A stretch of 7,152 nt of DNA from an uncultured Oscillospiraceae bacterium (GTDB lineage: Bacteria > Bacillota > Clostridia > Oscillospirales > Acutalibacteraceae), in contig USDZ01000088.1 of the NCBI GenBank assembly GCA_900553525.1, positions 1 through 7,152 on the forward strand. The letters run 5' to 3'. Positions 1 to 4,909 of the stretch are shown one piece after another. The notes beneath the pieces are model-generated. The model searched no databases. It had not been told where the DNA came from and saw only the letters and a list, made by a program, of their open reading frames with translations. The translations under genes and the position numbers were made by a program. Numbering within the stretch: the stretch's first letter is position 1; each line of letters opens with the position of its first letter.

Positions 1-705
1 GGCATACCCTTCGCAAACAGCTTCCCCCTGAACGATGGCCCCATAAGCCGAGAAGGCATACGGATCGATTTCCGCGGGCGAAGGCGCTTCGGCGGCGGCG
101 GTGTCATAACGGCAGCGGGCGGCCAGTGCATCGTGGAGTGCCAGTTCTGTCTCAAACGCCGTGGCGTTTTCCGGCACGGTATCGGCCATCTCGTCGGCCA
201 CCGCGTTCAGTTCGATCCGGGCTTCCCTGCGTTCGGCCGCATCCATGACATACGTCAGCTTGAAGGTGGTAAACCGGCTGGCGCCGCCCGTCTGATGCCC
301 GTCAAAACCATACACGTTACCGATAAAGAAAAACTGAGGGTTGTCCCTGGTGAAAGCGGCATAGAGTTTTTTGGCTTCCGCCTCACCCAGCAGCGGTTCG
401 GGAAGCGCAACCTGTACCCCTCGGTATTCCCGTTTCTCCCCCTTGTCCGTGTCGGTGATCGTCACGGTTTCATCCACCGAAAAGCTCTTCACCACCGCCG
501 CATACACAGCGGAATACGCTTTTTGCAGTCTGCCGTCCAGGCGTTGGTAACACCATTTATCCTGATACTCGCGCAACTGATCGACCGGCGCGGTGAATGT
601 GTCCGAACCCGTCTGGGACGAACCGGTGTCCGGCCAGATGAACGAACACCCCGCCAGAGCCATGCATGCCGCGCAGCATAGTGCGGTCAACAGCCTCTTC
701 AACAC
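1..705 (-). CDS. Transglutaminase-like lipoprotein (3' end outside window)
   Basis: Reading the minus strand from a GTG at 705 gives 235 open codons to the window edge. AGGAGG at 711-716 lies 5 nt before this GTG; a TTG at 702, in the same frame, is an alternative start 8 nt from it. The N-terminus (MLKRLLTAL, then a hydrophobic stretch) ends in the lipobox LAGC with Cys20, so the product should be exported and lipid-anchored. Residues 190-201 (LHD, then CRYD) and 231-235 (CEGYA, preceded by GEAV) match the transglutaminase-like superfamily; Cys231 is the expected catalytic nucleophile. The His and Asp of the triad would lie beyond the edge. In this family such proteins are cysteine proteases or crosslinking enzymes acting on surface proteins or peptidoglycan peptides; the actual substrate is unknown. 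The family call is firm, the role is inference. It lies 133 nt downstream of the LCP-like gene and has its own candidate promoter. Confidence 0.88.
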   Translation of the reverse strand, partial: MLKRLLTALCCAACMALAGCSFIWPDTGSSQTGSDTFTAPVDQLREYQDKWCYQRLDGRLQKAYSAVYAAVVKSFSVDETVTITDTDKGEKREYRGVQVALPEPLLGEAEAKKLYAAFTRDNPQFFFIGNVYGFDGHQTGGASRFTTFKLTYVMDAAERREARIELNAVADEMADTVPENATAFETELALHDALAARCRYDTAAAEAPSPAEIDPYAFSAYGAIVQGEAVCEGYA

Positions 706-758
706 TTGTTCCTCCTGCTCCCTCTAAGCAGCCTCGGCGGTTTTATGCCGCCTTCTTT

Positions 759-767
759 ATTGTACCA
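759..767 (-). promoter_or_regulatory. Extended -10 promoter for the transglutaminase-like lipoprotein
   Basis: On the minus strand TGG-TACAAT (767-759) is an extended -10 element; no good -35 is visible 16-18 nt upstream. The predicted start near 752 would put a GGCGG/CCGCC hairpin (stem 736-740 with 748-752, 7-nt loop) at the very 5' end of the transcript, about 47 nt before the GTG start. Confidence 0.45.
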
Positions 768-794
768 TATAACAGCGCCGGAAAATACGGAAAC

Positions 795-812
795 CGGCGG
801 ATTTTCCCGCCG
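795..812 (-). terminator. Possible terminator after the LCP-like gene
   Basis: A 6-bp GC stem (CGGCGG 795-800 with CCGCCG 807-812, 6-nt loop) begins 27 nt past the LCP-like stop codon. On the minus strand it is followed by GGTTTCCGTATTTTCC, so the U tract is interrupted and delayed; termination may be weak. The arms of an overlapping alternative dyad (ATTTTC 801-806 with GAAAAT 812-817) could compete with it. Confidence 0.4.
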
Positions 813-838
813 AAAATGCGGCCCTGGCCCCGGCGTTT

Positions 839-1759
839 TCAGTGCGTTTCGCCAAATAGTCCGCGAAGTTGTTCGGCCGCGCCGTCCGCAGCGAAACGCT
901 TATCGTCGCCGCTGCCTACATAGCGGCCTTCCAGGGACACCGCCGTGCAAACATCCCCGTTGTTTGCCGCCGCCAGAGCGTGCAGGCTTTCCTGATACCC
1001 GGTGAAATGGGAAATTCGGATATCGGTCTTGGCCAAGTCCGCGATTTTGCTAAAATCCGCCTCCAATTTATCCGCTCTTGCCGTCGTCATATACTGATTG
1101 ACCAGCGCGGCCAGAATTTCGGCGTGAATATCGGCCTGCTGCTGGAGTCCCTTGTGCTGCCAGTTCGGATATCGGAGGATGTCCACCGCTTGTTTAGGCG
1201 TTAGAGTGTACCGACCACTGCTCATTTTGATAAAGTAGTTCCCCTCTCGGTAATCCAAGTCCTCGGTCAGAGTGAACTGCAGACTGGAATCAAAATACTG
1301 CAGCAGCTTTTCCACATTGGCGTAGGTCATGGACACATAATGGCTGAAAGTGACGCCGAGCAGATCTTCCACGGCATCCTGTGCAGCGGTCACGCCGCCC
1401 TTTTGAAAAAGGGCGTCCAATCGGGTTAAGGCAGTACCGTCGGCCACTTCGGTTTCCCTCGGCACGGCGACGGCGTGAATCCGCCCTGCCCCGGGATCGG
1501 CTCGAACAGCGACAAAGCCGCGCGGCTCATCGCCATCCTGTGCGGCGACGAAAAGCCATCGCACGTCCGCCTCTGTGAACTGGGGCCCGGCATCTTCCGA
1601 CGAGCCGGAAGATGCCGCAGACGCAGGCCGGCGATTCTGAATGACCGCCCACAGGCATACGCCGCCAAAAATAGCAAGAAACAAGACGAAAACCAGCAGG
1701 AAAACCATCACGCTGCTGGCCCGGTCCTTTTTCTTTTTTTTGTGCTGATAAGTGGGCAT
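839..1759 (-). CDS. Membrane-anchored LytR-CpsA-Psr (LCP)-like protein, degenerate active site
   Basis: The product has 306 residues. The chosen ATG at 1759 follows AAGGAGT with 7 nt spacing; the frame stays open further upstream but without a better site. Residues 7-13 are a basic patch (KKKKKDR), 17-40 one transmembrane helix, so the rest should lie outside the cell. Residues about 63-225 follow the LCP order: a strand ending in VPRETEV (99-105, family SIPRDT), KGGVTAAQDAVEDLLGV (120-136), SHYVSMTY (139-146), then GRYTLTPKQAVDILRY (182-197) and QQQADIHAEIL (206-215). LCP enzymes transfer wall teichoic acid, capsule or other glycopolymers from a lipid carrier to peptidoglycan. Here the usual RYR-x-D-x-x-R-x-x-R-Q stretch reads RYPNW...KGLQQQ, so several arginines that bind the pyrophosphate are absent. 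It may therefore be a non-catalytic or altered LCP relative. Membership is likely, catalysis doubtful. A promoter lies just upstream and a weak terminator just downstream. Confidence 0.8.
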   Translation of the reverse strand: MPTYQHKKKKKDRASSVMVFLLVFVLFLAIFGGVCLWAVIQNRRPASAASSGSSEDAGPQFTEADVRWLFVAAQDGDEPRGFVAVRADPGAGRIHAVAVPRETEVADGTALTRLDALFQKGGVTAAQDAVEDLLGVTFSHYVSMTYANVEKLLQYFDSSLQFTLTEDLDYREGNYFIKMSSGRYTLTPKQAVDILRYPNWQHKGLQQQADIHAEILAALVNQYMTTARADKLEADFSKIADLAKTDIRISHFTGYQESLHALAAANNGDVCTAVSLEGRYVGSGDDKRFAADGAAEQLRGLFGETH

Positions 1760-1797
1760 GGGTAACGACTCCTTCATGACACGGAGATTCTTTAATG

Positions 1798-1827
1798 AGT
1801 ATAACAAAACCGACGGATGAAATGCAA
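1798..1827 (-). promoter_or_regulatory. Promoter for the LCP-like gene
   Basis: On the minus strand TTGCAT (1827-1822) and TATACT (1803-1798) are 18 nt apart (17 nt if TTATAC is used). The predicted start near 1791 gives a leader of about 30 nt before the ATG at 1759. Confidence 0.5.
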
Positions 1828-1829
1828 GA

Positions 1830-1860
1830 ACAAGCCTGTAATCTTTGGATACAGACTTGT
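1830..1860. promoter_or_regulatory. Inverted repeat just upstream of the LCP-like promoter
   Basis: ACAAGCCTGTA (1830-1840) and TACAGACTTGT (1850-1860) are inverted with one mismatch in 11 and a 9-nt spacer. The dyad ends 3 bp from the -35 element, a position typical for an activator site. It is not followed by a T run, so a terminator role is unlikely. No regulator is identified. Confidence 0.4.
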
Positions 1861-1952
1861 AATGTTTTCCATCGGGAAAGCAGAAAAAAGCGTACAACGC
1901 GACGCCTTACGTGCTGGGCATCTTTCTCCGCTGCCGGTGGGCTTTTGTCTGC

Positions 1953-1992
1953 AAGAAACGGCCTGAAAGTGGTTGCTTTCAGGCCGTTTCTT
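1953..1992 (-). terminator. Strong hairpin terminator after the frameshifted lipoprotein gene (possibly bidirectional)
   Basis: AAGAAACGGCCTGAAAG (1953-1969) pairs perfectly with 1976-1992, giving a 17-bp stem and a hexaloop. Both arms end in TTTCTT on the strand on which they would be 3', so it could stop transcription either way. On the minus strand it lies about 105 nt past the lipoprotein stop at 2098. In the rest of the 1760-2097 spacer (1993-2097) I see only T-rich runs on the plus strand and a weak 6-bp stem near 2077-2093, and no gene. Confidence 0.65.
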
Positions 1993-2097
1993 CTATTGTG
2001 TTCCAGAGATTATATCTCAGCGTGCGGCGCAGCCGGTTGCGCTCGCTCTTTTTTCGGCTTTTTTTGATTTAAAGTTCTGTTTCCAGGAACAGACCGG

Positions 2098-2984
2098 TTA
2101 GGCGGCATAGCCGGCTGCCGCCGTCTGGTCCTCATATGCGTCCAGGTCCTCAGGCGGAGTCACTGTGACTGGCGCACCCGGATTTTGCACCTGCATCGTC
2201 GCGGAAATGTCGAAGGTGACTTCGGTTTGCGTGATAGACTCCACATTTGAACCAGCCGGGAGTTCGGCGGCATAAGCCATAGAGAGGCTGGCGGTCATCT
2301 CCCGGATGAGGTTATCCTGCCCCACCTTGACCGTGATGTTCAAAGCCTTCGCCTGGAATGCCATGTCCGGGCCTTCTTCCGTTTGGTCGAGGCCGTCAGG
2401 GGAACTCATCCAGCCTGAACCGAACAGCTTCTTCATAAGTTCTCCGGCCTGGGCCGTATCCAGTTCACCGGTGATAACGTGCAGATCCCCCTCTTCAGAC
2501 AGTTCCAGCCCAGAAAAATCGTCTTCTTTCAACTCCGGGGTCTCTCCGTCCAACAAACCGTCCGCCATATCCCCGAAGGGCAGCTTGGATTTCCTGCCCG
2601 AGGCATCGAGGTAGAGATACTCCCCGTCCGCATATAAAAGAAGCGGGACTTCCTGTCCGAGAGCCGTCTGGACGGCGTCGAGACGGAAATGGGATTCGTC
2701 TTCCAGCGTGAGGCGGCCGTCGAGCCCGGACTCGACCACCCTGCCGCTCATCGCCTGCCGAAAGATGAAGCCAATCTCCATGTCCAAGCCCTGTACGCGG
2801 CCCATGGTATCATTCGCCGTCTGAAGAACCTCAAAGGCGCTGGGGGAATCGGGTACGGAACTGTCCGCAGACGCGATTTCTCCGGATGCAGTTCCATTTA
2901 AATAACGGGGGACACCGCCGCAGGCCGCCAAAGAAAGAGCCAGTGCGCCGTTAGGATATCCGGCAGGATACGACGAACTGTCAT
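2098..2984 (-). CDS. Secreted lipoprotein (DUF6612/LppX-like), frameshifted in its signal peptide
   Basis: The best start is the ATG at 2984, with AGGAGG at 2991-2996 and 6 nt spacing. Its frame reads MTVRRILPDILTA and then hits TAA at 2898-2900. The long frame, open from 3060 to 2098, carries ALALSLAAC and the whole mature protein, but its own upstream residues are not signal-like and no ribosome site serves them. Restoring one base near 2945-2949 (GGCGCAC to GGCGGCAC) joins both into a normal lipoprotein signal peptide with Cys22 and a protein of about 295 residues. The mature part has a Ser/Ala/Asp-rich linker, then alternating strands such as LDGRLTL, VPLLLYADGEYLYLD and ALNITVKV, the pattern of LolA/LppX-fold lipoproteins such as DUF6612. 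Those proteins bind hydrophobic ligands or are of unknown role. No catalytic motif is visible. The frameshift is either real (pseudogene or phase variant) or a sequence error. The rest of the frame is intact, which argues for a recent event or an error. Confidence 0.72.
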
Positions 2985-3035
2985 ATGAACCCTCCTCTTT
3001 TTCTGTAAAAAATGTAGAATGCCTCTCTATTACAA

Positions 3036-3064
3036 AATATATACGGTTTTGCCATCCCACACAA
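3036..3064 (-). promoter_or_regulatory. Promoter for the frameshifted lipoprotein
   Basis: On the minus strand TTGTGT (3064-3059) and TATATT (3041-3036) are spaced by 17 nt. The predicted start near 3029 leaves about 45 nt of leader before the ATG at 2984, which supports that ATG over any start further upstream. Confidence 0.42.
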
Positions 3065-3082
3065 GAGGATTCAAAAAAATTT

Positions 3083-3107
3083 AAAAAAAACCACCGCGGT
3101 CAACCGC
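3083..3107 (-). terminator. Possible terminator after the ABC ATPase gene
   Basis: On the minus strand a short GCGG-TTGA-CCGC stem (3107-3096) is followed by GGTGG and eight T residues (3090-3083), then a second T run. The stem is short and set back from the T run, so efficiency is uncertain. It lies about 60 nt past the ABC stop codon. Confidence 0.35.
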
Positions 3108-3164
3108 TAATTTGTCAGTCAAAATGCGCTTCGACCGAGGAGGATACAAATAGATTTATAAATT

Positions 3165-3180
3165 TGTTAAACATTTAACA
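3165..3180. repeat. Short perfect inverted repeat over the ABC stop codon
   Basis: TGTTAAA and TTTAACA flank a CA dinucleotide, and the ABC gene's TAA (3169-3167) lies in the left arm. A second A+T palindrome, ATTTATAAAT, sits at 3154-3163. No function is evident; an A+T-rich gene end is sufficient explanation. Confidence 0.3.
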
Positions 3181-3841
3181 GTTCTCCGTCATGAATACAG
3201 ATCCGCCGGTCCGCCTCCGAGGCGATCGCCGCATCGTGGGTAATCAGGACCACGGTACGTCCGTCCCGGTGCAGGGCATGGAGCAGGTCCATGACTTCGT
3301 GGCCGGAGCGGCTGTCCAGATTGCCGGTGGGTTCATCCGCCAGAATCACCGGCGGCTTCGCGGCAATGGCGCGGGCGATAGCCACACGCTGCTGCTGCCC
3401 GCCCGACATTTCTCCCGGCCGGTGGTGCAGGCGGCGGCCCAGACCCACTTGTTCCAGGCTCTCCCGTGCCAAACGGCGGCGTTCCTCCCGTCCCATTCCC
3501 CGATACAGCAGAGGCAGTTCTACATTTTCAAGGGCATCAAGGCTGGGAATCAGGTGGAAACCTTGAAATACGAATCCTATGGTGCGCCCTCGGATCGACG
3601 ATTGCTCATCGTCGCTGAGGCGAGAAACATCGCGATCCTCTAGCCAGTACCGTCCGGACGTAGGGGTGTCGAGACACCCCAAAATGTTCATCAAAGTGGA
3701 TTTCCCTGAACCAGATTGGCCGACGACCGCCAGAAATTCCCCTTTCCCGACGGTGAGGGAGATACGGCGGAGCGCGTATACCGTTCCCGCGCTGGTTGGA
3801 TACGTCTTTTGCACATCTTCGAGGCGAATGAGAGGCTTCAT
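3167..3841 (-). CDS. ABC transporter ATP-binding protein, MacB/LolD type, no adjacent permease
   Basis: The 224-residue product has the normal length and full motif set: Walker A GQSGSGKST (41-49), Q-loop Gln93 in FVFQGFHL, signature MSGGQQQR (145-152), Walker B VILADEP (165-171), D-loop NLDS, and H-loop His202 in ITHD. GCLDTPTSG after Walker A and EPTGNLDS are typical of the MacB/LolD/FtsE-like group, which powers lipoprotein or peptide export, or antimicrobial-peptide resistance, with an FtsX-like permease. No permease gene follows; the next gene is a lipoprotein. I chose the ATG at 3841, where similarity begins, with a weak GGGA upstream. An ATG at 3943 overlaps the XRE stop as ATGA and would add 34 residues that do not look like the family. 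In either case the gene is linked to the XRE regulator upstream, which probably controls it. The ATPase call is certain; its partner and substrate are unknown. Confidence 0.93.
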   Translation of the reverse strand: MKPLIRLEDVQKTYPTSAGTVYALRRISLTVGKGEFLAVVGQSGSGKSTLMNILGCLDTPTSGRYWLEDRDVSRLSDDEQSSIRGRTIGFVFQGFHLIPSLDALENVELPLLYRGMGREERRRLARESLEQVGLGRRLHHRPGEMSGGQQQRVAIARAIAAKPPVILADEPTGNLDSRSGHEVMDLLHALHRDGRTVVLITHDAAIASEADRRICIHDGELLNV

Positions 3842-3855
3842 ATTCCCGTTATCCC

Positions 3856-3879
3856 TTTCCGCGGACGCGCCCGCGGAAA
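3856..3879. promoter_or_regulatory. GC-rich perfect hairpin in front of the ABC gene
   Basis: TTTCCGCGG (3856-3864) and CCGCGGAAA (3871-3879) form a perfect 9-bp stem with a 6-nt loop, ending 14 nt before the ABC start codon at 3841. It has no T run on either side that suits termination. In the transcript it could limit or control translation of the ATPase, or as DNA be an operator. Confidence 0.5.
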
Positions 3880-3914
3880 TAGTATGACCGTCTAGGTTAG
3901 TTGTATACCAGGCG

Positions 3915-3943
3915 CATATATGAGAGAATTTTACACATGTCAT
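3915..3943 (-). promoter_or_regulatory. Possible internal promoter for the ABC gene
   Basis: On the minus strand ATGACA (3943-3938) and TATATG (3920-3915) are 17 nt apart, straddling the XRE stop codon. A start near 3908 would place the 3856-3879 hairpin inside a leader of about 67 nt. A nearby TGGTATAC is an alternative extended -10. Confidence 0.3.
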
Positions 3944-4146
3944 TTATCAAAGTCGTCATTGAGCAATTGATCGATTGTGACGCCATATAAAGATGAGAGT
4001 GCCTGGAGTGTCGAGATTTTCGGGCGGGTTTTCCCCAATTCATAGTAAGCATAGGTAGAACGGTTAATTTCAAGCAATAGAGAGACTTGTCCCTGTGTAT
4101 ACCCATTTCTTTTTCGAAGCGCTTTCAAATTGTTGGCAAGCAACAT
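3940..4146 (-). CDS. Small XRE-family helix-turn-helix regulator
   Basis: The 68-residue protein starts at the ATG at 4146, behind a strong GGGGAGGTGA site; an ATG at 4179 in frame lacks one. Nearly the whole length is one Cro/cI-type HTH domain: NNLKALRKRNGYTQGQVSLLL (5-25) with the Gln of helix 2, INRSTYAYYELGKTRPKISTL (27-47) as recognition helix and turn, and ALSSLYGVTIDQLL (49-62) as the last helix. Such short XRE proteins bind DNA as dimers and usually repress their own and adjacent genes. It is divergent from the ribbon-helix-helix gene and just upstream of the ABC ATPase, its most likely targets. Its DNA is visibly richer in A+T than the ATPase gene, which may mean separate acquisition. 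The fold assignment is firm, the targets are inference. Confidence 0.88.
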   Translation of the reverse strand: MLLANNLKALRKRNGYTQGQVSLLLEINRSTYAYYELGKTRPKISTLQALSSLYGVTIDQLLNDDFDK

Positions 4147-4205
4147 GGTTTCACCTCCCCCCGAGTTCTGCTGAGTCATTTTACCCCAAAAAGGTTGTGT
4201 TAATA

Positions 4206-4235
4206 ACTATAACATATAACAAAGACTTCTGTCAA
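4206..4235 (-). promoter_or_regulatory. Promoter for the XRE regulator
   Basis: On the minus strand a consensus TTGACA (4235-4230) is 18 nt from TATAGT (4211-4206), or 17 nt from TTATAG. On the plus strand the spacer and -10 contain three near-identical hexamers (AATAAC 4202-4207, TATAAC 4208-4213, TATAAC 4215-4220), candidate operator repeats for autoregulation. Confidence 0.62.
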
Positions 4236-4243
4236 TTTATACT
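4215..4243 (+). promoter_or_regulatory. Possible promoter for the ribbon-helix-helix gene
   Basis: TATACT at 4238-4243 is a good -10; the -35 position (4215-4220, TATAAC) is poor, so an activator may be needed. The -10 directly abuts the opposing TTGACA (4230-4235) of the XRE promoter, so the two promoters overlap and should exclude each other. The leader to the GTG at 4342 would be about 90 nt. Confidence 0.32.
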
Positions 4244-4341
4244 ATTGGCGAGGATGTAGGAAAAGGAGGGGTTCAGTCCCGGGAAAAGGCATGGATTTGT
4301 CATAGATCCAGTTGGAATCCGGGAGCGAAGGGGGTGATTTC

Positions 4342-4539
4342 GTGAAAACGGAAATCGAAGCCAAACACGTGAATCTCAGAGGTGACGATGGTTTCTGTAC
4401 TTTCTCGATCCGGATCAAACGTTCGCTTGTTGAGAAGTTGGACGAGAAAGCGCATATTTCTGGGCGTTCCAGAAATTACGTCATCAGTCGGATTTTGGAA
4501 GATGGCGTGAAGCATACCATAGTGGTTGATCCGAAATGA
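4342..4539 (+). CDS. Small ribbon-helix-helix (Arc/CopG-like) DNA-binding protein
   Basis: The GTG at 4342 follows AGGGGGTGA with about 5 nt spacing and gives 65 residues; a TTG at 4312 would add ten residues without a good ribosome site. After a polar N-terminus, CTFSIRI (about 19-25) forms the expected DNA-contacting strand, RSLVEKLDEKAHISG (27-41) helix A and RSRNYVISRILEDGVKH (42-58) helix B, the layout of Arc/MetJ/CopG proteins. These bind DNA as dimers and serve as plasmid regulators, antitoxins or chromosomal repressors. No known toxin family lies next to it, though a 44-residue ORF overlaps its stop codon. It is divergent from the XRE gene. The fold is likely; whether it is an antitoxin, an autoregulator or an orphan cannot be told. 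Confidence 0.78.
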   Translation: MKTEIEAKHVNLRGDDGFCTFSIRIKRSLVEKLDEKAHISGRSRNYVISRILEDGVKHTIVVDPK

Positions 4540-4670
4540 GTTCCGGCATCTACCCATACCTGACCGAACCGATTTCTTTCCCTTTTTCGGCGCAGCCTGG
4601 CGCCGGCTTTCCTGTTCCTCCCCAGATCCAGTCATATTTTTCAGAAAAAAATCAAATTAATTATGTCTGA
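4536..4670 (+). CDS. Possible 44-residue ORF coupled to the ribbon-helix-helix gene
   Basis: The ATG at 4536 overlaps the upstream TGA as ATGA, the usual sign of translational coupling, and the frame stays open for 44 codons. The peptide begins MSSGIYPYLTEPISFPF and ends EKNQINYV. It is rich in Pro, Phe, Tyr and Ser, has no membrane segment and matches no family I know. There is no separate ribosome site; GGTTGAT inside the upstream gene is weak. A GC hairpin (4588-4605) and the A+T dyad (4637-4694) fall in or across it. It could be a chance ORF. Confidence 0.25.
   Translation: MSSGIYPYLTEPISFPFSAQPGAGFPVPPQIQSYFSEKNQINYV
4588..4605 (+). other. Short GC hairpin downstream of the ribbon-helix-helix gene
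   Basis: CGGCGC (4588-4593) pairs with GCGCCG (4600-4605) around a 6-nt loop, 48 nt past the stop codon. The following GCTTTCCTGTTCC is pyrimidine-rich but not a proper U tract, so this is at best a weak terminator. Confidence 0.3.
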
Positions 4671-4694
4671 CATAATTCTATTTTTGCTGAAAAA
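4637..4694. repeat. A+T-rich nested inverted repeat
   Basis: The core is AATTATGTC (4659-4667), one T, and GACATAATT (4669-4677), a perfect 9-bp dyad. Outside it TTTTTCAG (4637-4644) matches CTGAAAAA (4687-4694), with A and T runs between that can also pair. The whole is nearly symmetrical about 4668. The core looks like an operator; the complete element could fold as an A+T-rich cruciform or RNA hairpin. It ends some 150 nt before the beta-helix promoter. Confidence 0.5.
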
Positions 4695-4734
4695 ATGATG
4701 GGCAAAATATTCACATTCAATATCCATGCTTTTC

Positions 4735-4783
4735 TCAGGACAAGTCCCCCGGGATCCACTGTATCCCGGGGGACTTGTCCTGA
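4735..4783 (+). terminator. Perfect 21-bp hairpin terminator
   Basis: The arm at 4735-4755 (TCAGGACAAG then TCCCCCGGGAT) is fully complementary to 4763-4783, with a 7-nt loop. On the plus strand it is followed by TTTCTTTAT, so it should end transcription coming from the ribbon-helix-helix side and insulate the beta-helix gene. It is the strongest hairpin in the window. The 4540-4909 spacer otherwise holds the small ORF, the A+T dyad and the next promoter. Confidence 0.65.
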
Positions 4784-4845
4784 TTTCTTTATCCGTGCTT
4801 GAGAGGTGGGGCGAAAAGGGATGGCCCAAAACAATATTCCACAAC

Positions 4846-4874
4846 TTGACAGGTACGGTTCGGTGGTGTAGTCT
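4846..4874 (+). promoter_or_regulatory. Promoter for the beta-helix lipoprotein
   Basis: A consensus TTGACA (4846-4851) is followed after 17 nt by TAGTCT (4869-4874), a weak -10. Start near 4881 gives a leader of about 30 nt. GGGAGG at 4896-4901 is the ribosome site, 8 nt before the ATG at 4910. Confidence 0.5.
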
Positions 4875-4909
4875 AGGTTCGGAGACATAGAGATAGGGAG
4901 GAATCTATT

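Noticed and set aside
133..681. 182-codon plus-strand open frame opposite the transglutaminase-like gene
   Set aside because: Antisense shadow; the minus-strand frame has a ribosome site, lipobox and family motifs.
4291..4305. Four-codon mini-ORF (ATG to TAG) in the ribbon-helix-helix leader
   Set aside because: No ribosome site at proper distance and nothing attenuator-like around it.
4342..4670. Considered a classical toxin-antitoxin pair
   Set aside because: The small downstream ORF has no feature of known toxins such as RelE, MazF or Doc; only kept as a low-confidence ORF.
4641..4888. Two overlapping minus-strand frames in the spacer before the beta-helix gene
   Set aside because: They cross the perfect hairpin and the promoter, lack ribosome sites and have unlikely compositions.
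4540..4909. Considered a MITE or insertion-sequence remnant because of several inverted repeats
   Set aside because: The dyads are separate and centred at different points, with no common terminal repeats, target duplication or transposase fragment visible.
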